64,000 nt of DNA. Source: Bartonella apihabitans. GTDB taxonomy: Bacteria; Pseudomonadota; Alphaproteobacteria; Rhizobiales; Rhizobiaceae. A program made the position numbers and the translations under genes. Position 1 is the first letter of the stretch, and each line of letters opens with the position of its first letter. The stretch lies in contig NZ_CP132387.1 in the NCBI RefSeq assembly GCF_030758755.1, forward strand, positions 2,347,001 through 2,411,000, written 5' to 3'. The notes beneath the pieces were generated by a model, which made no database searches, was not told where the DNA came from, and was given only the letters and a program-made list of their open reading frames with translations. Of this stretch, positions 49,568-57,833 are shown in pieces.

Positions 49568-49742
49568 AGTCGTAACCTCGTTATGGAATGAGCCTTACAG
49601 TCTCCACCGCTTCATTTTGAATGGACAAAAGTTCGCGTTCTATAATTCGACAAATGTTCTATAAGCCATTTGAAATAGAAACGACCATTCATTTTTTAGA
49701 AAAACTTCTTTCAGCTTCGCTTTAAATCGTTGTTTGGCCATT

Positions 49743-49777
49743 AAAAATAAAAACCGCCCGAAAAAATTTCCGGACGG
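49743..49777 (-). terminator. Rho-independent terminator downstream of rho
   Basis: Stem CCGCCCG (49754-49760) / CGGACGG (49771-49777) with one G-U pair; on the minus strand the tail is TTTTTATTTTT. About 125 bases after the rho stop codon and upstream of mnmE. Two further hairpins lie between the stop and this terminator. Confidence 0.65.
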
Positions 49778-49845
49778 AAAAAGCTACACATCTATTTTAA
49801 AAACACCTGTCAGACATGACCCCACGGTTAACATTTCCGATCGGG

Positions 49846-49904
49846 TGATCGGAGATCAGGCGTTCTCCGATCATGTAATTCCAAATCAGGTATTCCCGAA
49901 TTAC
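49846..49904. repeat. Two tandem inverted repeats just after the rho stop
   Basis: Perfect 10-bp arms TGATCGGAGA (49846-49855) / TCTCCGATCA (49864-49873), followed by 7-bp arms GTAATTC (49875-49881) / GAATTAC (49898-49904); the last arm overlaps the rho stop codon. They would form two stem-loops in the rho 3' untranslated region. Confidence 0.6.
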
Positions 49905-51174
49905 GTATTCATCGAGTCGAAAAATTCGGCATTGGTTTTGGTCTGCTTCAATTTGTCGATCAAAAATTCGATCGCGTCGGTTGTGCCCATCGGAGCCAAA
50001 ATACGACGCAAAACAAATATTTTCTGCAAATCCTGACGGGAAACCAACAAATCTTCCTTGCGGGTTCCGGATTTCAAAATATCCATTGCCGGGAAAATTC
50101 TCTTATCAGCCACTTTCCGGTCAAGCACAATTTCAGAGTTACCTGTTCCCTTGAACTCTTCGAAAATAACTTCATCCATACGGCTTCCTGTATCAATCAG
50201 TGCCGTAGCGATAATTGTAAGCGAACCGCCTTCTTCAATATTACGAGCCGCACCGAAAAAGCGCTTGGGTCGTTGCAGAGCATTGGCGTCGACACCACCG
50301 GTCAATACCTTACCTGATGAAGGAACAACCGTATTATAAGCGCGACCGAGACGGGTGATCGAATCGAGAAGAATGACCACATCGCGTCCCTGTTCAACAA
50401 GGCGCTTTGCCTTTTCAATGACCATTTCAGCGACCTGAACGTGACGGGATGCCGGCTCGTCGAATGTTGACGAAACAACTTCGCCTTTAACCGAACGTTG
50501 CATATCGGTCACTTCTTCCGGACGTTCGTCGATAAGCAACACAATCAGAAAACATTCCGGATGATTGGCCGTAATTGAATGGGCAATGTTTTGAAGAAGA
50601 ACTGTTTTACCGGTTCTTGGCGGTGCAACAATCAGTGCACGTTGTCCTTTACCTAAAGGCGAGATCAGATCAATGACCCTTGCCGACATATCCTTATTTG
50701 TCGGGTCACTCAACTCCATTTTCAACCTCTCGTTCGGATAGAGAGGTGTCAAATTATCAAAATGAATTTTGTGACGGATTTTCTCCGGATCTTCAAAATT
50801 GATCGTATTGATTTTTAATAGTGCAAAATAACGCTCGCCTTCTTTAGGACTGCGTATCGGTCCTTCGACCGTATCGCCGGTTTTTAATGAAAACCGCCGG
50901 ATTTGGGAGGGTGACAGATAAATGTCATCGGTGCCGGAAGATAATTGGCATCGGCCGAACGTAAAAATCCGAAGCCGTCCAGCAAAACTTCCAGAACACC
51001 TTCACCGATAATTTCAACATCCTGAAGGGCAAGCTTCTTCAAAATGGCAAACATCAATTCCTGTTTGCGCATTAATGAAGCGTTTTCTACCTCAAGTGTT
51101 TCGGCAAAAGCTACAAGTTCAACCGGCGTTTTGCTTTTCAGCTCTTGTAGTTTCATCTGTTGAATATTCTGCAT
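49901..51174 (-). CDS. rho: Transcription termination factor Rho (interrupted frame)
   Basis: Hexameric RNA helicase/translocase, ~421 residues after repair. N-terminal [20 protein letters not shown] and RNA-binding domain with [15 protein letters not shown]-terminal ATPase with [27 protein letters not shown] and [10 protein letters not shown]. The break is at 50930-50935: family sequence is [19 protein letters not shown], observed CCG GCACC GAT, one base short in the Gly-Pro codons. The downstream frame ([24 protein letters not shown] in pieces) then joins the ATPase domain. The start may be the ATG at 51174 or 51156. Confidence 0.93.
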
Positions 51175-51306
51175 CCAATATAAACTCTTGTGATTATGGG
51201 AAAATATTTTCCTTGAAAAAGTGCCTTATTCAGAAACTTTGGAAAATAAAAAAGGAGGGTAAATTCCATCTACCCCCCTTGTCTTGAGAAATCAAGCCAT
51301 TTTCAC

Positions 51307-51852
51307 TCAGAACGGTTTTACAATGACATCAATCACAGCGATGATCATGAGTACTGTGGGCACTTCATTCAAAATCCGCCATGTCTTTTCAGAAAAGTTA
51401 TTTCTATCCTCGGCAAAATGGCGAACTCCGCGGGATAACAATCCGTGATAGCCGGAAAGAATAACCACAACGAGAAGTTTCAGATGCAGCCAACCACCCT
51501 GAAGCGCATAAACTTCCCACGCCAACCAAAGCCCCGTAACCCACGACGCAATCATCGCAGGATTGATAATTGCCCGCAACAATCTTCTTTCCATAACTTT
51601 GAACGTTTCGGATTGTTTCGAACCTAATTCTGCCTGACAATGGTAGACAAACAAGCGCGGCAGATAAAACATACCGGCCATCCAGCAGATGATAGAAATC
51701 ACATGAAAAGATTTAATCCACAACGTCGATTCCGGATATTTATCAGGATTCACGTGAAACAATCCCCATAAAACAACCACGACAATCAATAGTGAAACAA
51801 TGGCCCGAAGCCAGATTGTCCCCGTTGTCATATGCGTTTTAGAATTCGTCAT
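51307..51852 (-). CDS. hemJ: Protoporphyrinogen oxidase HemJ (CopD-like membrane protein)
   Basis: 181-residue protein with four to five membrane spans. [27 protein letters not shown] and [21 protein letters not shown] are diagnostic of HemJ, the oxygen-independent-type protoporphyrinogen IX oxidase of most proteobacteria lacking HemG/HemY. Histidine in SFHVISI and lysine/arginine residues conserved. Overlaps the hemE stop by 4 bases; a parS-like sequence lies near its start. Confidence 0.9.
   Translation of the reverse strand: MTNSKTHMTTGTIWLRAIVSLLIVVVVLWGLFHVNPDKYPESTLWIKSFHVISIICWMAGMFYLPRLFVYHCQAELGSKQSETFKVMERRLLRAIINPAMIASWVTGLWLAWEVYALQGGWLHLKLLVVVILSGYHGLLSRGVRHFAEDRNNFSEKTWRILNEVPTVLMIIAVIDVIVKPF
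51746..51761. other. parS-like site
   Basis: GGATTCACGTGAAACA; its complement TGTTTCACGTGAATCC has 14 of 16 consensus bases. It lies inside hemJ, about 1.1 kb from the putative origin, the outermost member of the parS group. Confidence 0.65.
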
Positions 51853-52873
51853 TTGTTAAAATTCCTCACCAGTTTAACCAGTCTTTCGACGTTTTTGATA
51901 GGCGTTTGTGGTGTTATTCCATGCCCCAAATTAAAAACCAAGGGTCCATTTCCCAAGTTTTCCAGAATAGTCTCTATTCCTTTTTCAAGAGCAGCACCAC
52001 CCGAAACCAGCCGCAATGGATCAAGATTTCCTTGTACAGGTGTTATTTTTTGTAGTTTTTTGGCAAAGGAAAGCGGTACAGACCAATCAAGTCCGATGGC
52101 CGTTACCCCTGTTTTTTGAGCAAAATTTTCATAAAGTGCACCGGCACCTTTTGGAAAACCAATTATCGGAACTTCGGGAAAAATTTTTCTAATCCGCTCA
52201 ACCATCCGGTTTATCGGATAAATAACATATTCGTCAAAACTCTGTTCATCCAGAACACCTGCCCAGGAATCAAAAATCTGTAAAACGTCAGCTCCGGACT
52301 TGACCTGATTGACGAGATAATCAGCCGAAACATCGGCAAGAAGTTCAAGAAGAGTTTTCATTGCTTCCTGATGATTGAAGCCGAACAATCTGGCAGGGCC
52401 TGATCCGGAGTGCTATGTCCGGCAATCATATAGGTTGCAACTGTCCAAGGCGCTCCGCAAAATCCGATCAGTGTTGTGTCATGAGGTAAAGCATTTTTGA
52501 GAAGAGAGAGAGTTTCAAAACTCGGAACCAGTTTTTCCTGAGCCTTTTCGACATTTAAATTTTCAATTTCGTTTACCGATAGAGGATCGAGAATTGGTCC
52601 TTTCTTTTCTTCAAAACGTAAATTCCTTCCTAAAGCATGAGGAACAACGAGTATATCCGAAAAGAGAATTGCTGCATCAAAACCGAATCGTCTGATCGGC
52701 TGCATTGTGACTTCAAAAGCAAGTTCGGGGTTATAGCAAAGATCAAGAAAGCTCCCTGCTTTTTCCCTCACTTCACGGTATTCCGGCAGGAACCTTCCAG
52801 CTTGCCTCATCAACCAAATTGGTGGGGGAGATAATGTTTTACCACTTAGGACTTCGAGAACTTTTTTTGTCAT
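51849..52873 (-). CDS. hemE: Uroporphyrinogen decarboxylase (interrupted frame)
   Basis: Haem pathway enzyme, ~341 residues. N-terminal [20 protein letters not shown] is the invariant active-site motif; [15 protein letters not shown] and the C-terminal [16 protein letters not shown] are present. The frame breaks at 52394-52400: family sequence is [13 protein letters not shown], observed GAT CAG GCCCT GCC AGA, one base short in the Gly-Pro codons. After restoration [18 protein letters not shown] continues. First gene of the hemE-hemJ-rho-mnmE run, adjacent to the putative oriC. Confidence 0.93.
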
Positions 52874-53286
52874 GGCTTATGTTGGCTTTTCCAAAGGAGG
52901 GTTTCAATAAAGAAATTATTTTGAATCTGGGATTCTGATTCTTAGAGTCTGTGTTTTCTGTTAATTATTTATTAACCTTTTTTTATCCACAGAATTGGCA
53001 AGATTTTTGCAAGCCGGAAAAACCTGCTCACAGCAACCTTATATTTACCCGTTTAATTTTAATTTGATACATAAAAACAACAGCTTTCGTCAAATTATGA
53101 AATAAAAATCGCAAAGCCGTTGAAATTCTGAAACATAAGGTTTTCCCCGTAATTCAATTGCCTGCTTTTGAATTTCCCACAATGGCCTGGCTTGTGTATA
53201 ACATCATGGAGTTATCCTCACATTTTTTTGGTGTGCACAAAATGATTGTTTCTTTGCACATCTATCAACAAGGGCCTGTGAATCCT
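52874..53286. other. Probable chromosomal replication origin (oriC)
   Basis: AT-rich gap between hemE and the ppsR start, the position of oriC in several alphaproteobacteria (hemE-adjacent in Caulobacter). It contains four GANTC CcrM sites at 52923, 52931, 52937 and 52945; a perfect CtrA box TTAA-N7-TTAA at 52961-52975; a perfect DnaA box TTATCCACA at 52983-52991; a second perfect-type box TTATACACA on the minus strand at 53193-53201; one-mismatch boxes at 53212-53220 and 53232-53240. A strand-asymmetry calculation would test it. Confidence 0.8.
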
Positions 53287-54108
53287 GTGACAAAAGAAAA
53301 ATTGGACTTTCATTTATATATGATTTCTGATGCGACCGGAGAGACTCTCCTCTCGGCAGGTCGTGCAGTGGCCTCCCAATATGTAGAAGCAAACGCTATC
53401 GAACATGTTTATCCGCTTATTCGCAATGAAGCCCAGTTGCAGGAAGTAATCGGCCAGATCAACCAGAACCCTGGAATTGTGCTTTATACAATTGTGGACG
53501 AAAAAATCGCGCATTTACTGCATTCGGCATGTGAAAAAATGGGTGTGCCTTCAGTTTCTGTTCTTGATCCGGTTTTCAAAGCGTTCCATTCCTATTTGAG
53601 GTTGCCGGCAAACAGGCGCGCCAGTGCCCAGCATGAGCTTAACGCAAATTATTTCAAACGAATCGAGGCGCTTGATTACACAATGGATCATGATGACGGG
53701 CAATTGCCGGATGGTTTACAAAATGCCGATGTGATTCTTGTAGGAATTTCGAGAACGTCAAAAACGCCGACAAGTATCTATCTTGCCAATCGCGGTATAA
53801 AGACAGCCAATGTTCCGCTGGTTCCGGGTGTTGAACCACCCAATCAGCTCTTTTTGTCAAAAAAGCCTATGATCGTCGGCCTTATCGCTTCTGCCGACCG
53901 GATAAGTCAGGTGCGGCAAAGTCGTAACATTGGTGGCGGGCTTTCCACCGAAAGCTATATTGACAGGGCAAGTATCGCGCAGGAACTCAATAATGCCAAA
54001 CAGATTTGTATCCGCAACAATTGGCCGATTATTGATGTTACACGCCGTTCTATCGAAGAAACTGCAACCGCGATTCTCGAGCTCTATTTGCGCGATCATC
54101 AAATCTGA
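53287..54108 (+). CDS. ppsR: Pyruvate, phosphate dikinase regulatory protein (bifunctional kinase/pyrophosphorylase)
   Basis: DUF299 protein that reversibly phosphorylates and inactivates pyruvate phosphate dikinase or PEP synthase. From the GTG chosen here it is 273 residues and begins [22 protein letters not shown], the usual N-terminus; the open frame reaches back to 53158 but that part overlaps DnaA boxes and is not family-like. P-loop [18 protein letters not shown] and [16 protein letters not shown] are conserved. Confidence 0.9.
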   Translation: MTKEKLDFHLYMISDATGETLLSAGRAVASQYVEANAIEHVYPLIRNEAQLQEVIGQINQNPGIVLYTIVDEKIAHLLHSACEKMGVPSVSVLDPVFKAFHSYLRLPANRRASAQHELNANYFKRIEALDYTMDHDDGQLPDGLQNADVILVGISRTSKTPTSIYLANRGIKTANVPLVPGVEPPNQLFLSKKPMIVGLIASADRISQVRQSRNIGGGLSTESYIDRASIAQELNNAKQICIRNNWPIIDVTRRSIEETATAILELYLRDHQI

Positions 54109-54128
54109 ATTTTAATAAAAGAAAAATT

Positions 54129-54725
54129 ATGCCTCAGAAACCGCTTATTCTCGCTTCTTTAAGCCCGTTCAGAAAATCGATTTTGGAAAATGCCGGTCTC
54201 GAATTCGATGTTGAAGGAGCAAAAATAGATGAGCGCGAGCTCGAAAAAACTTTAGGTAAAATTACACCGGAGGAACTTGCCAAAAAACTGGCAATAAAAA
54301 AGGCAGAAGATGTTTCCAGCCGGTTTCCCGATGCGCTTGTTATCGGATGCGACCAAACACTCGAGCTTGAAGGAAATGCACTTCATAAAGTGCCAAATCT
54401 TGAGGAAGTGCGTCAGCGTCTTGTCGCCTTATCAGGTAAAACACATTATCTTCATAGCGGCATCGCTTTGGCAAAAGCTGGTAAAGCCGATTGGGTCGGA
54501 CTTTCAACGGCAAAAATGACTGTCCGTTCATTATCGCCCGAATTTATTGATTATTATATCGATAAAGCAGGAGAAGATGTTCAATTAAGCGTCGGTGCCT
54601 ATCAGGTTGAAGGCTTGGGTATCCAGCTATTTGATAAAATAGAGGGTGATTATTTTACCATTATCGGTTTACCTCTCTTATTATTGTTGCAGAAATTACG
54701 CGAGACAGGAATCATCATTCGATAA
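54129..54725 (+). CDS. maf: Maf family nucleotide pyrophosphatase
   Basis: 198-residue house-cleaning pyrophosphatase. The N-terminal substrate motif is LASLSPFRKSILENAGLEF; GCDQTLELEG supplies the catalytic aspartate and DVQLSVGAYQVEGLGIQLF is the family C-terminal motif. The S-P-F-R variant of the usual S-x-R-R motif suggests the YceF-type (m7GTP) branch. 20 bp after ppsR and one base before aroE. Confidence 0.9.
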   Translation: MPQKPLILASLSPFRKSILENAGLEFDVEGAKIDERELEKTLGKITPEELAKKLAIKKAEDVSSRFPDALVIGCDQTLELEGNALHKVPNLEEVRQRLVALSGKTHYLHSGIALAKAGKADWVGLSTAKMTVRSLSPEFIDYYIDKAGEDVQLSVGAYQVEGLGIQLFDKIEGDYFTIIGLPLLLLLQKLRETGIIIR

Positions 54726-54726
54726 G

Positions 54727-55584
54727 ATGACAAATATAATGCCAGAAATACCCCATGCTTTTGTAACCGGTTATCCGGTCGGACATTCTCTTTCACCGCA
54801 AATTCATCGCTTTTGGCTCAAAAAATATAATTTGGCCGGAACTTATGATGCAGTCGAAGTAAAGCCGGAAAATTTTGAAACATTTATCAATTCGCTGCAA
54901 AAAAAGGGTTTTTGCGGTGGCAATGTTACCCTTCCTCATAAAGAAGAAGCCTTTCGCCTTTCTGAAAAAAAAGATCAGGCTGCAACAAGGATAGGAGCCG
55001 CCAATACATTATGGTTCGAAAATAACATACTTTGTGCAAGCAATACCGATGGTTATGGTTTTGAAGCCAATCTTAACGATTTTGCTCCCGGTTGGGGTGG
55101 AAATGCAGCGCTTGTCATCGGCGCAGGAGGTGCGGCGCGCGCAATTATCTATACGCTTGAACAACGCGGTTTTGAGAACATTTATCTTGTAAACCGGACG
55201 AGATCACGTGCCGACAAGCTTGCCGGTTATTTTGGCAATCAGGTAAAATCACGCAATTGGAGCGAAATAGATGATCTCGTCCCTCTAGCGGATCTAATCG
55301 TTAATACAACATCTTTGGGGATGACAAATAATCTTGTAGTGAAAGACAGCGAACCGTTTATTCACCTTGATCAGGCAAAGCCGTCGGTTCTCGTGACAGA
55401 TATTGTTTATACTCCTTTGATGACACCGATTCTCTTGGAAGCCAAGGCAAGAAATCTCAATTATGTTGACGGAATCGGAATGTTGCTTCATCAGGCTGTA
55501 CCGGGGTTTGAACGGTGGTTTGGAGTAAGACCTGTTGTTGATAATGAATTACGACAAGAAATATTGCGTAAAATGGGCCAATAA
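54727..55584 (+). CDS. aroE: Shikimate dehydrogenase
   Basis: NADP-dependent reduction of 3-dehydroshikimate. 285 residues from the ATG directly after the maf stop; an open frame further upstream lies inside maf. Substrate motifs GYPVGHSLSPQIH and GGNVTLPHKEEAF contain the catalytic lysine; NADP motif VIGAGGAARAIIYTL with NRTRSRADKL downstream. Followed by coaE with no gap. Confidence 0.94.
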   Translation: MTNIMPEIPHAFVTGYPVGHSLSPQIHRFWLKKYNLAGTYDAVEVKPENFETFINSLQKKGFCGGNVTLPHKEEAFRLSEKKDQAATRIGAANTLWFENNILCASNTDGYGFEANLNDFAPGWGGNAALVIGAGGAARAIIYTLEQRGFENIYLVNRTRSRADKLAGYFGNQVKSRNWSEIDDLVPLADLIVNTTSLGMTNNLVVKDSEPFIHLDQAKPSVLVTDIVYTPLMTPILLEAKARNLNYVDGIGMLLHQAVPGFERWFGVRPVVDNELRQEILRKMGQ

Positions 55585-56172
55585 ATGATTATCCTCGGGC
55601 TAACAGGTTCTATCGGTATGGGAAAAACGACAACAGCCGGCTTTTTCGAAGAAGCCGGTGTTCCGGTTTATAATGCTGACAGGGCTGTTCATGAACTTTA
55701 CGAAAGTAAAGAGGTTATCGAAAATTTAAGCCGTATTTTCCCCGATTGTCTAACAGATGGCCACATAGACCGGACAAAATTATCGAAATCAATTGTCAAG
55801 GATCCATCAAAACTTGCCATTTTGGAAAAGTTCATTCACCCGCTGGTGCGAAAAAAGGAAAAAGACTTTGTAAAAATCCACCGCGATCGGGGTGACCCGC
55901 TTGTGGTTCTCGATATTCCTTTATTATTTGAAACAGGGCCTGAAGGGCGGGTTGACAAAATAGCGGTTGTTTCGGCACCGCATGAAGTTCAGCGGCAACG
56001 TGTACTTGCCCGCAGCGGCTGGGATGACGAGAAACTCGACCGTATTTTATCGCGTCAGATATCGGACGAAGAAAAGCGAAGGCGTGCCGATTTTGTTATT
56101 GATACCGGCAAGAGCCTTGATGACGCCAGAGAACAGGTAAAACATCTGATTTCCCGTTTGACATTGAAATGA
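55585..56172 (+). CDS. coaE: Dephospho-CoA kinase
   Basis: Last step of coenzyme A synthesis. 195 residues. P-loop GLTGSIGMGKTTTAGFFEEAG, then VYNADRAVHELY and VLDIPLLFETG, all family hallmarks. The start follows the aroE stop directly. Part of the ppsR-maf-aroE-coaE-dnaQ series leading away from the origin. Confidence 0.95.
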   Translation: MIILGLTGSIGMGKTTTAGFFEEAGVPVYNADRAVHELYESKEVIENLSRIFPDCLTDGHIDRTKLSKSIVKDPSKLAILEKFIHPLVRKKEKDFVKIHRDRGDPLVVLDIPLLFETGPEGRVDKIAVVSAPHEVQRQRVLARSGWDDEKLDRILSRQISDEEKRRRADFVIDTGKSLDDAREQVKHLISRLTLK

Positions 56173-56506
56173 AACGCCTACCCATAAAAAATAAGGATAG
56201 TTTTGGGTGACAGTTTTTGTAAAATTGAAATGACGACTTAATCGCAGATTTCGGCGATGTTATATCCTGATTATCCATAGTTTCTTTCAAAAACATATCG
56301 ATGTAAAAATTATCAACATGTCTTTCCGTCGATTAATTTAATAGCCTCCCTTCGGGGTAAGTTCGCACGAATATAGAGACTGGAAACGGGATTTGTTGTT
56401 TATTGCATCTTCAAAACGTAAGAAAGATGGGAAATAATCCATTATGAAGGTGCAATTCGTGCAAAAATGCCGGTGCGATTTAAAGGGCTGATGAGAGCAG
56501 GTTTTT
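56173..56506. other. Intergenic region between coaE and dnaQ, no gene recognised
   Basis: 334 bp. It contains a small GC-rich hairpin around 56350 (CCCTTCGGGG) and a weak ACCCA/TGGGT pair after coaE. No tRNA or small protein is supported. Many Rhizobiales carry secB in this neighbourhood; it is not here. Confidence 0.35.
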
Positions 56507-57208
56507 ATGAGAGAAATTATTTTTGATACTGAAACAACAGGCCTTCACAAAGAAACCGACCGTATTGTCGAAATCGGCTGTGTGGAGATGGTTGATCGTT
56601 ATCTCACCGATAAAACTTTTCATGTCTATCTCAATCCGCAAGGTGTGATTATTCCTGACGAGGTTGTAGCAGTCCACGGTCTTACCAATGAGCGCCTCAA
56701 AGATGAGCCGAAATTTGAAGAAATAGCCGATGATTTTCTTTCCTTTATCGAAGGCGCGACATTGATTGCCCATAATGCGAATTTCGACCTTGGATTTTTG
56801 AATGCCGAATTGGAGCGTATCCATAAACCTCTTATCAGTGTTGATCGTATTATTGATACATTGGCAATGGCGCGACGGAAATTTCCGATGGGGCCGAATT
56901 CTCTGGACGCTTTGTGCAAACGTTTCGGTATTGATAATTCACGCCGGACGCTACATGGCGCTTTGCTCGACTCTGAAATTCTTGCCGATGTTTATATCGA
57001 ACTTATTGGCGGCAAACAGGGGGCTTTGGGATTTGATGGAGCAAATTCCGATAGCAAATCCAACGAAAATGATGATCAGAATAAAATTGTTCTCAAAGCC
57101 CGCCCTGAGCCATTGCCAAGCCGTTTGAGCGAAGAGGATAAGGCAGCCCATGATGCATTGCTTGCAAAAATCGGCGAAAAAGCCATGTGGAGCCACATAA
57201 AAAATTGA
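56507..57208 (+). CDS. dnaQ: DNA polymerase III subunit epsilon
   Basis: Proofreading 3'-5' exonuclease of the replicase, 233 residues. ExoI motif EIIFDTETTGLHKETDRIVEIG is at residues 3-23, with LIAHNANFDLGFLNAEL (ExoII) and the HGALLDSEILADVYIEL (ExoIII) motif holding the catalytic histidine and aspartate. The C-terminal tail is hydrophilic and carries the polymerase-binding region. Confidence 0.94.
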   Translation: MREIIFDTETTGLHKETDRIVEIGCVEMVDRYLTDKTFHVYLNPQGVIIPDEVVAVHGLTNERLKDEPKFEEIADDFLSFIEGATLIAHNANFDLGFLNAELERIHKPLISVDRIIDTLAMARRKFPMGPNSLDALCKRFGIDNSRRTLHGALLDSEILADVYIELIGGKQGALGFDGANSDSKSNENDDQNKIVLKARPEPLPSRLSEEDKAAHDALLAKIGEKAMWSHIKN

Positions 57209-57483
57209 AGTGTCGGAAGAACCGGCAATCAGAGAAACCGGAAATATCCTGATGCCAAGCAGATTAGTTTTCGTAAAATCTGTAATGAAGATTATATCCG
57301 GTATCCGGACTATCCGGAGTTCATGATAGCCGGATATCATACTTGAAAATTAAGAAAAAAGCGGACTTCGACTTTAACGCCCGCATTCAAATCTGGATGA
57401 TTATTTAATGCAAGCCTTCGTAAAACCGCGCATCAAATCGATTTGATCAATATCTTCTGGGTCTATTTTCGGAAAGTCGGTTT

Positions 57484-57632
57484 AAAAAAATAGACCGTTG
57501 CGGAGAGGGGGAACCACAACGGTCTTTTTTACTGCACTCACTCAACAGTCCGGAGAGGGAAAGTAGACTGTTGTATCCGGTAAACGGCGGGGGACAAAGC
57601 CGGACAACCGGACATATCGACGCAGTGTCGAT
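57484..57632 (-). ncRNA. Candidate trans-acting sRNA with anti-Shine-Dalgarno loops (alpha-r7-like)
   Basis: Three hairpins in order on the minus strand: 5' stem ATATCGAC/GTCGATAT around loop ACTGC (within the 11-bp repeat 57611-57637); a perfect 8-bp stem CAACAGTC/GACTGTTG (57543-57573) with loop TACTTTCCCTCTCCG; and a terminator stem AGACCGTTG/CAACGGTCT (57492-57525) with loop TGGTTCCCCCTCTCCG ending in seven Ts. Both loops carry CCCTCTCC, complementary to ribosome-binding sites. A sigma70-like promoter is positioned to start the RNA at about 57632, giving ~149 nt. From memory, the Rhizobiales alpha-r7 sRNA family is about this length, has three hairpins and lies beside polA. Confidence 0.68.
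57492..57530. terminator. Bidirectional terminator downstream of dnaQ
   Basis: The same stem (9 bp, AGACCGTTG / CAACGGTCT) is followed by TTTTTT on the plus strand and by ATTTTTTT on the minus strand, so it can end both dnaQ read-through and the minus-strand sRNA. Confidence 0.75.
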
Positions 57633-57637
57633 ATGTC

Positions 57638-57667
57638 ATATAAAAGAATTTAAAAATGGCTTTTCAA
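57638..57667 (-). promoter_or_regulatory. Probable promoter of the sRNA upstream of polA
   Basis: TTGAAA (57667-57662) and TTATAT (57643-57638) on the minus strand, 18-base spacer. The predicted start falls in the first hairpin stem, leaving about 8 of its 11 base pairs in the RNA. Confidence 0.5.
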
Positions 57668-57833
57668 GGGCAACTATATTAACATTTTGTAACAAATGCG
57701 TGAAAAATGTCCGAAAAGGCTAATGATAAATTTTGCCTGCACCACATTTTCTATCGTTTGCTAATGGGCTTTTCGGGTTCAATGTGCTTTTAAACTTATA
57801 TAATGTTTTCAAAATTCAATGTCAGGATTGACG

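Noticed and set aside
53158..53286. Extended N-terminus of ppsR from 53158
   Set aside because: The extension is not family-like, covers DnaA boxes, and the GTG at 53287 gives the standard N-terminus.
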